Origin: Puffinus mauretanicus
Lineage: Eukaryota > Chordata > Aves > Procellariiformes > Procellariidae
Length of the DNA: 64,000 nt
Direction: 5' to 3'
NCBI GenBank assembly: GCA_023333565.1
Contig: JAJKFH010003493.1
Span: forward strand, 3,472,001-3,536,000
Made by a program: the position numbers and the translations under genes. Under the pieces are notes generated by a model. It was given only the letters and a program-made list of their open reading frames with translations, made no database searches and had not been told where the DNA came from. Shown piece by piece: positions 40,754 to 54,360 of the stretch (position 1 is the first letter of the stretch; every line of letters begins with the position of its first letter).

Positions 40754-40789
40754 TTTTTTTTTTTCTTTTTTTTTTTTTTTTTCCTTTTT
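40754..40789. repeat. T-rich tract
   Basis: T runs broken by C and CC over about 36 bases. Confidence 0.93.
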
Positions 40790-41215
40790 AATTGCCTGCT
40801 GATGAAAATCCAGAGATTAGTCATTGCTGGACACAGTGTATGTGTTCTTTGAGGTGGCATAAAATTCTGTTCTAGTAAGGCTCAAACCTAACAGTTAACT
40901 AAACATTTTATCCCTGTCTGTGTGGGTACAGCAGACTGCCAAGAACTGTCTGTTTTTTCTTTGCTTCTCAATACAAAGCATCCTGCTAGGATAACTTCAG
41001 TTTTTCATCAGCTTCTTTTTCCAGAAAGTCTTGGTCACAGATAGAGCCTCAGGCTCTTGGTTTTTTGCACAAACAGCTCTATCTCCTGAGGGCTGAACTG
41101 GTTTAGTTTCATTTAAGTATAGTAGAAGTTTTATGAAAAGTAATGGGTTGGGGTTTAGGGACAATCAGGCCATGTGATCTAATATGTCCAGGAGCCTGTC
41201 CTTTAAAACTCACTT

Positions 41216-43570
41216 CATAGAATCATAGAATCACAGAATAGTTTGGGTTGGAAGGGACATTTAAAGGTCATCTAGTCCAAACCCCCTGCCATGGGCAGGG
41301 ACATCTTCAGCTAGATCAGGTTGCTCAGAGCTCCATCCAATCTGACCTTGAATGTTTCCAGGGATGGAACATCTACCACCTCTCTGGGCAACCTGTTCCA
41401 GTGTTTCACCACCCTCATTGCAAAATATTTCTTCCTTGTATCTAGCCTAAATCTACCCTCTTTTAGTTTAAACCATTCCCCCTTGTCCTGTTGCAACACG
41501 CGCTGCTAAAATGTTTGCTGCAATCTTTCCTATAAGCCCCCTTTAAGTACTGATAGGCCACAGTAAGGTCTTCCTGAAGCCTTCTCTTCTCCAGGCTGAA
41601 CAACCCCAAATCTCTCAGCCCTTCCTTATAGGAGAGGCGTTCCATCCCCCTGATTATTTTTGTGGCCCTCCTCTGGACCCGCTCCAACAGGTCCATGTCT
41701 TTCTTGTGCTGAGGGCTCCAGAGCTGGACGCAGTACTCCAGGTGGGGTCTCACCAGAGCAGAGTAGAGGGGCAAAATCACCTCCCTTGACCTGCTGGCCA
41801 CGTTTCTTTTGATGCAGCCCAGGATATGGTTGGCCTTCTGGGCTGCAAGCACACATTGCTGGCTCATGTCCAACTTTTCATCCACCAGTACCCGCAAGTC
41901 CTTCTTGACAGGGCTGCTCTCAATCCCTTCATCCCCCAGTCTGTATTGATACCAGGGGTTGCCCTGACCCAGGTACAGGACCTTGCACTTGGCCTTGTTG
42001 AACCTCATGATGTTCACATGGGTCCACTTCTCGAGCTTGTCCAGGTCCCTCTGGATGGCATCCCGTCCCTCAGGTGTGTCGACCGCGCCACTCAGCTTGG
42101 TGTCCTCTGCAGACTTGCTGAGGGTGCACTCAATCCCACCGTCTATGTCATTGAGGAAGATATTAAACAGTACTGATGCCAATACGGACCCCTGCGGGGC
42201 ACCACTCATCACCGACCTCCATCTGGACGTTGAGCCATTGACCCTCTGGGTGCAACCATCCAACCAATTCCTCATCTACCGGAGAGTCCACCCATCATAT
42301 CCATACCTCTCCAGTTTAGAGAGAAGGATGTTGTGGGGGACCGTGTCAAAGGCCTTACGGAGGTCCAGATAGACGACATTGCTAGCCCTTCCTGTGTCCA
42401 CTGATATAGTCACTCCATCATAGAAGGCCACTAAGTTGGTCAGGCAGGACTTGCCCTTGGTGAAGCCATGCTGGCAGTCTCGAATCACCTCCCTGTCCTC
42501 CATGTGCCTTAGCACAGCTTCCAGGAGGATCTGTTCCATGATCTTAGGCACAGAGGTGAGACTGACTGGCCTGTAGTTCCCCGGGTCTTCCTTTTTTCCC
42601 TTTTTAAAAAATGGGAGTTATGTTTCCCCTTTTCCAGTCAGCAGGAACTTCACCGGACTGCCACAACTTCTCAAATATGATGGATAGTGGCTTAGCAACT
42701 TCATCCGCCAGTTCCTTCAGGACCCGCGGATGGATCTCATTGGGTCCCATGGACTTGTGCACCTTCAGGCTCCTTAGATGGTCTCGAACCTGATCTTCTC
42801 CTACAGTGGGTGACTCTTAATTCTCCCAGTCCCTGCCTTTGCCTTCTGCAGCTTGGGCAGTGAGGCTCGAGCACTTGCTGGTGAAGACCGAGGCAAAAAA
42901 GTCATTGAGTACCTCCCCCTTCTCCGTATCCCAGTTAACCAGGACTCCTGTTTCCTTCCGGAGAGGGCCCACATTTTCCCTAGTCTTCCTTTTACCACCG
43001 ATGTACCTACAGAAGCTTTTCTTGTTGCCTTTGACATCCCTGGCCAGATTTAATTCTATCAGGGCTTTAGCTTTCCTAACCTGATCCCTGGCCGCTCCGA
43101 CAATTTCTCTGTATTCCTCCCAGGCTACCTGTCCTTACTTCCACTCTCTGTAGGCTTCCTTTTCGTGTTTGAGTTTGTCCAGGAGCTCCTTGTTCATCCA
43201 TGCAGGCCTCCTGGCGTTTTTGCCTGACTTTCTCTTTGTTGGGTTGCATTGCTCCTAAGCTTAGGGGAGGTGATCCCTGAATATTAACCAGCTTTCTTGG
43301 GCCCCTCTTCCCTCCAGGGCTTTGTCCCATGGCACTCTACCAAGCTGAAGTCCAGGGTAGCGATCTTGCTGTGCGCCCTCCTTGATGCCCTAAGGATCTT
43401 GAACTCCACCATTTCATGGTCACTGCAGCCAAGGCTGCCCTTGAGCTTCACATTCTCCACCAGCCCTTCCTTGTTGGCGAGAACAAGGTCCAGCATATCA
43501 CCACTCCTCGTTGGCTTCTGTACCACTTGGAGAAGGAAGTTATCATTGACGCATTCCACTTCTGTCTACT
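41216..43570 (-). mobile_element. long CR1 LINE copy, antisense in ZNF385D intron 1
   Basis: This is the largest transposable element in the window, about 2.35 kb, read on the minus strand. The low-coordinate end has the CR1 3' terminal repeats (AGAATCATAGAATCACAGAAT) next to the typical 3' UTR words GGGTTGGAAGGGACATTTAAAGG and CATGGGCAGGGACATCTTC (each visible on the + strand in reverse orientation to the element). The high-coordinate end stops inside the endonuclease domain, so the 5' part of ORF2, ORF1 and the promoter are missing, the usual 5' truncation of LINE insertion. No clear target site duplication is visible, which is normal for CR1. It opposes ZNF385D transcription. Confidence 0.97.
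41311..43559 (-). pseudogene. CR1 ORF2 remnant: endonuclease C-terminus and reverse transcriptase
   Basis: Read from high to low coordinate, 43284-43559 keeps the end of the AP-type endonuclease, with the LGCSDHEMVEF block. About 42276-42551 keeps reverse transcriptase fingers/palm, with [14 protein letters not shown] and motif [14 protein letters not shown]. From 41463-42275 there is [20 protein letters not shown], motif C and the C-terminal domain, finishing near 41311 with [19 protein letters not shown]. It is dead. A TAG at 42276-42278 replaces the usual Trp before MRNWLDGC. Motif C reads SAEDTKL where CR1 normally has FADDTKL, so the first catalytic aspartate is glutamate. An extra base in the A run near 42606-42611 appears to shift the frame upstream. 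The 270-codon open stretch is therefore a fossil and not a host gene. Confidence 0.95.
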
Positions 43571-46500
43571 GTGTCTGTGGCTGTGCTCACTATCCATTTG
43601 TAAATCCTGTGCTTTTGGTTCCACTCTACTTTTTCAATGTTCAGCAAGAAATGATACCACTTACTCTTTTGCCTACCTATGGAAGACCATAAACTTAATA
43701 GTTTTAAACATAGATGTGTTTTTTTGTGAATCAAAAATTCCCAGACTGTAATAGTTTCTGATGTATTGTGTAAGCATTTATGTCTTTATGCATGGGAAAG
43801 AAGAATGAAAAATGTGGTTTTATTTCAATAAGTATGCATTTTTGTTATGTACATGTACATAGGTGGTCCTATGTACACAAAACTGCGAGGTTAATTCGGG
43901 GGGCGGGAATCTTGGCCCAGTCCATGCAACGCTGGCATAGATTCATAGAGGTATTTTCATGTCCATTGTTGTGTGCTACCTGTAAGACCAATAGCCAAGT
44001 GGATCTACATAACCATAGACTTTCCATCACTCTCTCCTCTATGCACCTCTCTCCCTTGTTCCCTTCCTCTCTCTCTGTGGAGCTAGCTTTTAACTGGGCA
44101 GACTTTGCTCCTTTGACTTGGATTCTGCCATCCTTCTCCTAACTCGGTCACTTTCCAAGTCAATCTACCTGTTATTCAGTAAAACAGCAGAGGTTTGACA
44201 GCTGGCAGAAGAGACAAGTGATGCTCTGGAAACATGCAATAACTGTTGGCATTAAGTTCCGTTTACTCTTGCACTATGCAGTTAAAACTGTGTAAAAACT
44301 ATTTCCAGTGAATTATTAATAAAACTTGGTGAAGTTGAGCTTTCCCAGTGCTAAATGGAAGAGGCATTGCTGCGCAGCACTGTCCTCATAGAGTTTACTA
44401 GTGAAGTGTGTCCATTTCATGATATTAGTTATATATTTGTCTCAGTTGTATGCTTGTTTCATTTAAAGTAAAGACATCAGAAGTTAATCGTTATTTCTTT
44501 CCCAAGCATGCCTTTGAAAAATGACTCTTTTAAAATTGCTAATATATTCATCATAAAAATGAAAAATTCTTTGAAAATCTGCTTGCAATACAGTGTTCTT
44601 CTGATTAATAACCCTTGGAAATCTGTGCTTGTTATACCATAAATATGACCTTTATAAAAACATCAGAAAAATCCAACTGCAGAATATACCAGGTGAAAAA
44701 TTTTTTTTAAATGTCAAAAAAGTGTAAAGCTTTAAAATTAATATTATTTTTATAATACTTGGCTGATGCTTGTATTTTTGCTGTATTTTATCTATTTATT
44801 TGTAGTGGGGTTTTTTTGGAGTTTTTGTGGTTAGGATCTGTTGGGAGACTGTGACCCCAGGGGAGCACAGTTTGGGATAAGTCTTAATGCCCTTCAGCAG
44901 CTTCTTCCCTGTCATTCAATACTTAGATCAATTTAGTTTGTAACAACATTTTTGCTGGGCCTGTGGCTGGTTAGATCTGGTAGGGCCTAGTAGCTCTCCA
45001 GTAGAGGCTACTAACCACATACTCTGACCTGCTGGTTAGGAGACGTCCACGATGCATTAGTCAATAATGGTGCAGTCAGTCTAGCACTGTCAGAAAATTT
45101 CTTTATCTGCTGAAAGCTGTAGAGAAACACTGTACATGCAATTTTGGGGCAGTGCACATTTGTAACACTGTGCCTTTCCTCTAACTTCATCAGATTGCAG
45201 TGCTCCTCTGAAAACACCCATGCTTCCCACACACCTCAAGCTGTACCTTAGCTTGAGTGTGAATGTAAATCCTTCCGCTGCAGGCTGGAAATCATACTGT
45301 GGGTAGCTGCTTTATGTGGGAATAGCTAGTCAAGATGAAGACCTTATGGTCATGAGAAGAAAAGGGAAAGCTGTTTTTCCTTTGATATCCAGACAAACTT
45401 TTCTGGCCTGGCATTACTGCTTGGTGGTAGGAATGTCTGTATATATTTCTAGCTGACTCTAGGCAAGGCAGGCTTTTCACTTCCTTGGATTCACTTTCTT
45501 ACTAAAGAAAGTAGAAAGTTGTATAAAACATGAGCGGTAGGGGAAGGAACTGCAGAATAGAGCTGGGAATACATAGTTTGCCAAAAGTAAAGAGAATTAT
45601 TAGTGCAGAGGGGACTCATTGGTCCACTCGTCTTCCCTCTAGCATTTATGGCTGGGAGGGAAGAACAGGTTTTGACATTGTCTTTGCTGTCATGAGATCA
45701 CTCAAGTCTGAGTGGAAGTGTGTTCAGTTCGCTACTAGACTAAAACCAGGGAAGGATGTTGCAGTGCTCAGAGCACTAAATTTAGGGCTCAATTCCTTAA
45801 CCTGCCACAGATTCCTGTGTGAGCTGTGAGCAGGTGACTTATGCTGTCTGTCCTAGGTTCCTAGCTGAAAAACGGGGATAATCTCTTGCCATATAGAAAT
45901 GTCCTGAGAATTAACAGCAGAATTGCTTGGAGAAAAATAAGGCTGCTGGGTATTTAACATTTGATTTTGTTTTGTAAGGCAAACAGAACTGAAAAGCTCC
46001 TCCATTCTCAAGAGGGAGGAGAGCTAAGGTTCATGGGCATTTTGCTTGTTTGTCCTCTCTGAAGCCATGATGCTGGCAGTCTTGGGCTTTCTGATTCTCT
46101 GGTAGCTGGCATGGCTGGTACTTGGTATGGGCAGCTGGTAATAAGCCAGGTGGCTAAACTGGACGATTTCTTGTCGTTTCCTTCTACTAGAAACAGCCAG
46201 AACTTTACAGAAAGTGGAACATTCGTTTTGTATCATTTAATTTTCAGTGATCCAACAGCTTCCAATAGGGGAAAAAAATCATCCAAATTTGTCTGACCAA
46301 CTGGAATAAAACCTCAAAGGATTCCGAAAAGCTCAATTAGGTAGGTCATGTTGCTAAAATAAAAAGCTTAGTTGCTGCCCTTGTGCAATTTATAATCCAT
46401 AGAAGATGTTGCCCGTAGTGAGTTAGTGGAATTCATTTCTAGACAGTGTTAAATATTGAAGTTCAGATCATAGTTTTTCAATAGATTTTATTTCATTTAA

Positions 46501-47266
46501 AAAAAAATTTTAATTGGTAAAGTGTTTCCTGTGGGCTGTAGCATATTCTAGATATGGGGGGGAAAGGGGTGGTACTTTGTGGGGTTCATGGAGGCTCTGA
46601 CATTAGTGTCCTTGTGGCCTGAGGTGGGTAAGGTCTGCCCAGTGCTGTGCACTTTGATCCTATTCAGACAGACTGGACTTTATTGTTTGTAACCTGGGCC
46701 CCCCTCTCTGTTAATGCAGATGGATAATGGCAGAGGAACAGGAGGGAAGAAGGTAGCAAAAGGGAGCAGGAACGTGAGCTTGTTTACTAAAAGTAATGAA
46801 AGGAGATAATGGATTTCAGAGTATTCATGCAAATTTGTCTCTGCATTTTCCTAGTGTAGCATCATAATAGAGTTTCACAGGATTCTACACAATGAAAAGA
46901 GAAATCTACTCCTTTAGGTGTACCGAGGGGTACATTTTTCAATCAAAATTCTTGTATCAGGATATATGATTTTATGTTTCTCAAAAGGCTAGTAAGTGTG
47001 AAAGAAAAGACTTTAAAAAAAAGAGTATGATGCATAGCCGCAGGCTTCTAAAACTAATAATAATAATAAAAAGCATTATTTTTCTAAACTAGCTCACTTT
47101 GCAGGAATCATAGAACAAATATTGTCTCTAGACGAAATAATACTTTGAATAGCAGCAAGTGACCAGAGCTGATTCAAACTTTCCAGGTGAATAGTGTATG
47201 TGCTGAAAAATGCACTCCATAAATAAATAGTGGGTACTGATTTGTGCCAAACTGGAAGAGTTTTAC

Positions 47267-47285
47267 TTTTTTTTTAAAAAAAAAA
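47267..47285. repeat. T9A10 dyad tract
   Basis: T9 followed directly by A10, then a purine-rich GAAGGGAGGAAAAGAGGG stretch. Simple sequence in intron 1. Confidence 0.93.
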
Positions 47286-47948
47286 GAAGGGAGGAAAAGA
47301 GGGAAAGAGATTAGAAAATATTTGAAAATATTTTTGTAATGAGTAGTTTTGAATTGTTTGGGTTTGAATGTTTGAAATTTGCCAATATTTAAATAATAAA
47401 AAAGGTTAAGTATCCAAGTACAAACTATAGAATTTCATTTTGGGTGAAAGAAATGTTTCAGCTGACACAATGATTTTTTTTCCCCCTAATTGTCTTTATT
47501 TTTTGGTTTGGCCAGTGAACTGAAAAATCAATTACTTGCAGATCTCCAAAGCTGAGACAGTGTTGCATTCATCCTCTTCAAAGTGACTAGCCACTGTTAA
47601 CATTACCAACAGCAAAACCTATGAAAGGAAAGCTTGTATTGCCACACAGTGTACTTGATCCTCAAGCTGTCTCAGGAGAGTCAGCAGGATCAAGGCTGGT
47701 GTGTTTGGAGCCCCATTTTGAGGGTTCTTCTCTTCTAGTGGGTGTCAAATATTTAATACAGTTGGGTTTTTTCTTTCTTCTCTGAAAATAGGAGGGATAA
47801 TATGAAACAATATTGTGTTTAAGTGTGGATATCCTCATTTTTAAAATATTTTTGAGATTATTATATAATGAAAGCACTCTCCAAAAAAAGTCTGTGAACA
47901 ATGCAGGAGCCAAAAGCATTTTGTTTTAAGATCCTCATTTCCCCTTTT

Positions 47949-48003
47949 AAAAAAAAAAAAGAAACAAACCACACACACACACACAAAAACAACAACAAAA
48001 AAA
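47949..48003. repeat. A-rich tract with (AC)n microsatellite
   Basis: A12 is followed by GAAACAAACC, an (AC)7 run at about 47971-47984, and AACAACAAAA repeats. A candidate length-polymorphic microsatellite. Confidence 0.93.
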
Positions 48004-51000
48004 CCCCTTACAAGGAACTGAGTTCTAACACTATAAATGGTCAGAAAATAGATTTTCTGAGCAATAAATTCTCAACAGGCATCATGTTATTTGTTCACAC
48101 ATAACCTCCTTTCAGTCCATATGGAATAATATGTAGCCTATTAAAATTAAATATTTAAAATTAAAAGTGTATCCGTTTATGCACATAAAAGGTACAGGTT
48201 GCATGTTAGCTAACCTTCTGTATGCTGAGTTCATATTTGAGTCACTTGAGTAGTATAATAACTACTAGTAAGTAGTTTGGTCATTAGGTGAAGCCTATTT
48301 TGCCAAGTCAGGTTAGATCACTGGTACTACTTATTATGGAACTGAATGTACCTTTAAAGTGATAATCCAGTAGTTTTTAAGAAAAGTATCTGTTGCAAAA
48401 ATGAAGACTATCATACAGTGATAAAAGGGAGTACCCTGGTAACTATAGGTCCTGACAAGTTACTTTAAGCTAATTCCTAAAAGCCAGATCTACAATTCAT
48501 GTCGCGTTGTTTCTATTATATCCCAGAGAACGTTATTCTTTTGTCTCTGGATGTCTTTAAATTTCCCATTTTATCAGATTCTCTGAAGACTTAAATGTGA
48601 TATCTAATATTTTAGATAAAGAAAGTTCATTATTCATCATGGCTAGCCTACTGTTCTTAATTGCTTATGTCTTTATTGTCTTTTGAAGAAAATCCTTGCA
48701 AATATATCTTTTTTTGGCCCACGGGCAAACTAAATTCATAATGAATTAAAAGTTCGAGCTGATATTAAGTTATCCAAATGTAAGTTTCTTAGCATTTATA
48801 AGATAGAACGTGAGCTCCCCACATATCCCTTCACTTTTATACTTTAAAATAGCCTGTGTTAGTTTCCTTGAAAATTTTCTAGGAAAAAAAATCCTCTTTT
48901 GGCTCAGGCTGTCTAGGATATATTGTAATGCTTGTGAACTGTCAGATATTAGGATCCTATATAAAAAATATTAATGATAGTTTTTGAAATTACCTTTTAA
49001 AGTTACCTAGAAGTTAACATTTAAGTTGGAAACCAGTGGTGCATTTCCAAATACTCCACTGAGTCATACCATACTGAAAGGTTCTCTGAGCTTCTGCCAA
49101 GGCAGAATGTGTGTATTGTTTTGATCTCTAATAAGCTATCATGGAAATATTGGGAAAGGCATGAGATGGGGTGGAAAACTTGGGAATATCCATATCTTGG
49201 AGAAACCAAATTATTATACTGAAAACAAACTCAGACTCCAGGATGGAAGGGAAATTGAACATTAGTTTAAGGTGTCTCTGATGTATTGAAAATGGCTGTG
49301 GCCAGAAGGAAAGAATTGCAAAGTAATGAAGGAATGAAAATGGAATTCTGCAGAGATTTGCTTTTTCACTCAGTGTTTATGGTGGTAATAGTTAGTGATG
49401 GAAGAACTGCAAAAGATTTAGATTAATGGGGTATTAGTTTAGAGTTCCTGCCCAGTTTACATACCTCCAAGTTCCAAATGCATTGCAAAAAATTATCTAC
49501 ATTATTTGTGTCTGCAAAATTTGAGCTGGATATTTCCTTAGGAGAGGCTATTTGGTAATAGATCTGGTGATTCTTACTCTGAAAACTAGTTGAGTTTAAA
49601 GGATTGGGAATGAGAGTATGCACAAGGAAAGGCTATGCAGGGGAAGATGTAGCATATCTATAGCCAAGTCACAAAATGTAGCAATATGTGGTTGCCAAAT
49701 TATTGAGCTGTTTCTTAGGGGACCTGAGGGACAGGGATCTTGACCTCCTCCAGAAACATTAAGGAAACTTCTCATTTATTATCCTGTATATAAAAAACAC
49801 CCTGCTCTATCATGTCTGTTTACTCTAAGAGTATTTTCTTTTGTTTCCTTTGTGCATATTCAGTCTTTGTGCTTCTCTTAATCCAGATTTTAGGGGCAGT
49901 ATTTACAGCTGTTTATACTCTTTACCTAGCACTGATCTCAGGGATATTTCAGGTGAACTCGGCACAAAAATTTGCATGGGAGACTTTTTTATTAGAAAAT
50001 GCTATTTCATTGAAAGCAAAAAATTTCCCCCAGAAGGTGTTAATTTATAAAATAAAGAATTCTGACAAAAATGTCTTTAAGATAAGGTCAGAACTTTAGC
50101 ATTTTTAAAAAAATCTGGTTTCTTCTTTTTGGAATGACTTCTCATTTTAAAATCTCAATTTTTAAAATTTCAATTCCATAGTGAAACATGATGTCTAAAG
50201 TCAAAACTGGGGGGAAAAAACCCAGTATTTGTTCACATTCCAACTCAAAACAAATAAAATGTGACAATTCTTTATGGAATGGACAGTTTGAGGCTGAACA
50301 TGCAGGAATTACCTCTTCATCTGAATGTTTCTTTTGTCTTCCATTCTTTGGTTCCGGGCAAGAAAGATGTTGTAGTGATGAAGTTCATATCACCAGTGAT
50401 TTCTGAAGGAGAACCACTTGAGTAGGCTATGCCACAAAGAGCATGAACCTCATGTTGCGCATGCAGCTCTGTACCACGTAGGCTGTCTGTGCTCAGAGCA
50501 TAATGCTGTATTGCAAAACAGATTACCTAGTGGTAGGGCAAAACGTCTAGTCCCAACCGGAGATGCAAAAGTGCATCCATGTGTAAAAATGCACAGTTTG
50601 ATTGACACTAGGGGAGTTCTCAAAAACTGTCTCAGTGAGATATAGGAAGGGGCAAAGGTTTGTGGCAAGCTTTTCTTCAAATTTGTTTGCTCGTGCTTAC
50701 CTTGGATGTATTGCCAGTGCCTCTAGCCAAGGGATTATCTTGCCTGTGTTTTAAATTGCCTGAAAATTGAAGAAAGGATTGATTACTTCAATCTTGGTTA
50801 AAATGCTGAGCTAATTAGGCTTCTAAGTTGTATTATTCCTGTACTTCCTACAAAGAAAATTAAGGTAAAAACATTGACATGAATTTCCCAAATGTCTGGA
50901 ACATTCATCTCCCATTTAGGATCTGAATGGGCTAGAACGACTCTCCCTCTTTAGAAAGACATTAGACTGTAACATCACTAACTTGTAACACTGGAATTAG

Positions 51001-54000
51001 TAAATACGTTAGTATCCTCCTATTTTAAGAAATTGTAGCATGCTGCTCATAAAATGTAACTTTAGACCTGAACTACCCTACATTTTGGGGGGGACTGTTA
51101 TGTCTCTTAAAACAGGCCATGCATGCCCCTAGTGTTTGGCAAGGATGTCTATGTGAACTTCAGGTAATAATGCAGAGCATCAAGCACAGGCTGTGGACAA
51201 AGCCTGTCAGTGGTGTGAGATGTTATCCTAGCTTTATTGGTCAAAGTGGAACTCCAGACCTTCCTGGCAGGAAGTCTGTAAAAAGGCTGACATTGAGCCT
51301 TCGTTGTGTGTGGATCAGCAGTGTTGCATCTGCACAGAGAAAGCTATGGAGGTCTTTCTGTAGAAGCTTATCATAGGGAACACGAAAACAGTCATAAGCA
51401 ATCTTTATGGTTCCTCGCCTTGATCCAGTGTTCAGTAACACTGGATAACTAAAAAGGACTTATGTCTTGCTGTAATGATCTTCTAAATGTGCTGTTGTCA
51501 CACATAGCACCACTTATGTACAAAGTAAATTGTGCTTTATGAGTTTTAGTGCACCTCTCTTTCTTTACCTTCAGTTTGGCTTTCACAGTTCTCATGTTTT
51601 CCTTCTGTCATCATTTCTGCCCTTGATATTGCCTCCTTACAATAAGAATTTATCTTCATGTGCTCTTCAAGAACTCTTCCCAGTGGGCTTCTACCCCTCT
51701 CCATCCCTCTGCTGATGGATTACATAGGAAATAGTTAACGTTGACATTCCCAAATGTTGTCCAAAGGTTTTTCAGTTAAGCTGAGTCACAAAAATGGTTG
51801 CGATTGCTTCAGGTTTTCTGTTGCTGATTCTAGACTACAACTCTGCGCATAGTAAATGGAGAGAGAAGCTAATTTTTGCAGCCATAAACATTAGAGAATT
51901 TCTTTCAAGCAAAAGCTCAAATTTCATACCTATCACATGCTCCATCGTTAAGGGACATGTCTGACACTATTGCAAAAACAGAGAGCAGCTGTGCTCCTGA
52001 ACATACTCATTTTCTGTGCCACTGTAGCCAGGACTGTGGTAGATTTTAAACTCTGTTCCAGAGGCACTGAGTCCCAGCCAAGGTCCTGCAGAGCTGGCTG
52101 AATTTTTCCATTTAAAGCGTGTTCTCGTCCCCAGATGACTTTGCGCAGCACTGGCTGGCAGCGGCAGGTGCATGAGTGCCTAGTCATGCCACAGGGAAGG
52201 ATCACAGAATAGAAATATTTCATCCTTCGTGACATGGTATCCTAGAAGAGTATGGGATGGCAATGCTAGGTAATCCGAACCTGCGAGGCTCTCCTCCTTA
52301 GCACTGAGATAATAGAGTTGATGAGCTGGGTCCCCAAGCAGAGGTGATATTTCTCAGTCCAGTTTGCATTTGCATCTGTGAGCGGTAGGATGTTTAATCA
52401 GCTTCAGATTCTTTGCTGTTGCCCCGCAAATGCTCACCTTGGCATTTCTGTGGGATTCTGTACAATCTCAGGTGCAACCTGGAGACTTCTTACTAATGTT
52501 TTTATTAGTAAGAGTGACTTCTTCCCTTCATGATCTGTAAAAACATTACATGAGAAAAAATAAGTATTTCCAGCATCTAAAAAAATATCTTTATAGGTCT
52601 TTCCTGTTCAGAGGGAGTAAGATTGGCATGTTCAACACCACCTTATCGTCATTCTGACCTGTTAAATTTATTTTTACACTGTTTTTGTAATAATTCCATG
52701 GCAATGTAGCAATTGCCAAATCAATGGCAATCATCAAATACTTGATGATTCTATGCTGGTGAGCTATGGAAAGCAGAGCTGCTTGCCCTCTGCTTTTCTG
52801 TTGCCTGTATCCTTAGCTGCTGCATTCAAAGAGTGATTTGATACACTCTTACGTGGAGGTAAATGTAGAAATTACTCCAAAAATGGCAGTTGCTCCAGGG
52901 CAAAAACTGGCGTGAGATTGGAGTGAACCCTAACCCAATACCTTTAGTTTACTAGTGGGTAATGTTTTCCTTTCAATGATTCTTAGTGAAATGCTTCACA
53001 GAGGAGCTGAAAGTTGGCAAAAAACACTGTCTTTGAAAATTTGGCTCCAGCTGATTTTATACCTAGAAGCAGAACCGTGGATGATCTGCTACAACTGGTT
53101 AATTAAATCCTGTGCTGTTAGCCCTCAATTAGACGCATTAAATGGCAAACCTTGTTAGCAGATTTTCTGGCCAAATATGCAGAGATTCCGTATATCATTC
53201 TGACTACTTTATATTTGGGCTCTTAAAGAATGTATGCAGCTTGTCTAATGAAGTGTCTGTATGTACTAGAGGGAAAAAAGAAACAGGTTTTGGATCTCTC
53301 CCTCTGTTGGTCTGTCTGCCTGTGCCTCTGTTCAATGAGTGGGGTAAAACTCCTCTTACTTTTTTTTTAATGTTTCTTGGACTCTTACCAGCAGGTTTTT
53401 ACAGTCTGTTGCCTGCCTCTCAGATTAGAAGAACACTGGCATATTTTAACAGTTTCCTAGGATCCCAATAGTCTTTAATTAACAGGGAACTGATGTTTTG
53501 GAGCACAACCAAAACATGGGAGACATTGGAAGCTGAGAACAGGCTTGGATCCTTCCAGCTTTTAGCTGGCTGTGGCAAGGGGCAAACAAATGAGTAAAAT
53601 AGGGTCCGCTGCAAGCAGGTAGCGACTTATTGGTATGCAAGGGGATTTCTTCATTTGCATTATGTTCCCACCAGAGCTGGTGGTTGGTAGCGTTAGCCGG
53701 GAGGAGCTTTCTGCTGTACAGAGTCTGAATCAGCTCCACCCCTTGCAAGAGCTGAAAGTGTTCCCGTAAACAGAATTTCGGTGGCTGCTGAAATTGTTCT
53801 TAATTCAGATTTGTATTGATCAACTGTTGAGGCAGCAAGGTATGTTGTATTTGCGAGGTTTAGGTTGACTCTGAAGCTGTAAGCTCCATGAGTGAACATT
53901 TAATTAAAAAATCAAAAGTCAGCAGATGACATGACTTTTGCTGAGCCGAACAGCTAGTTGTTCTTTTCCTTCTCGAGCAGTTTGCCTTTGGAGGGTTGAG

Positions 54001-54280
54001 CAATAGGGTTGGGATGAAACACTGAAATTATAACGGGATGAGACTAGCTGAAGTTCTAAAGGGAAGTCAGACATACGCTGAACTATTGTTCCAGATAATC
54101 CAGGGAGAGAAATGGTTTATTAGCTAATTTTAAATAATGATAGACTGATACCTGAAGCAATTACTGGCAAAGAATTATAACCAACAGTCACTGAGTCAGC
54201 TGTGCTCTTTTTCAGTAATGCAGTAATTTGTGGACAAATAAAAATGTATTTATTTAATCCAGTATTGACTTTTTATTGTT

Positions 54281-54360
54281 GCTTTTTTGTGTTGGCTTTT
54301 TTTTTTTTTGCCCCTGATCATAGTACTTGCTGAATGCCTCCTGTCTCTTTCTACACATAG
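54281..54360 (+). promoter_or_regulatory. ZNF385D: splice acceptor region of ZNF385D exon 2
   Basis: A T-rich stretch is followed by CTCCTGTCTCTTTCTACACATAG, a good polypyrimidine tract and AG. A possible branch site CTGAT (A at 54317) lies 44 bases before the exon. The AG at 54359-54360 is the first one after the pyrimidine tract, which supports this boundary. Confidence 0.8.

Larger units (their letters stand above)
22680..54360 (+). other. ZNF385D: ZNF385D intron 1 (phase 1, 31,681 bp)
   Basis: The intron is bounded by GTAAGTG at 22680 and CACATAG ending at 54360, interrupting the codon for Gly8 after its first base. No other exon with recognisable protein similarity was seen inside. It contains a CpG-rich islet (25.6-26.1 kb), a GC-rich patch (32.6-33.0 kb), one long antisense CR1 (41.2-43.6 kb) and many homopolymer tracts, entered separately. 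The stretches 26.3-32.6, 33.3-41.2 and 43.6-54.3 kb hold nothing else I can identify. Confidence 0.88.

Noticed and set aside
41463..42275. 270-codon minus-strand frame as a host gene
   Set aside because: It is the CR1 reverse transcriptase C-terminal half, preceded by a stop and carrying a damaged catalytic motif. It is a transposon fossil.
41826..42372. Overlapping 116- and 129-codon + strand frames
   Set aside because: They are antisense shadows of the CR1 reverse transcriptase remnant.
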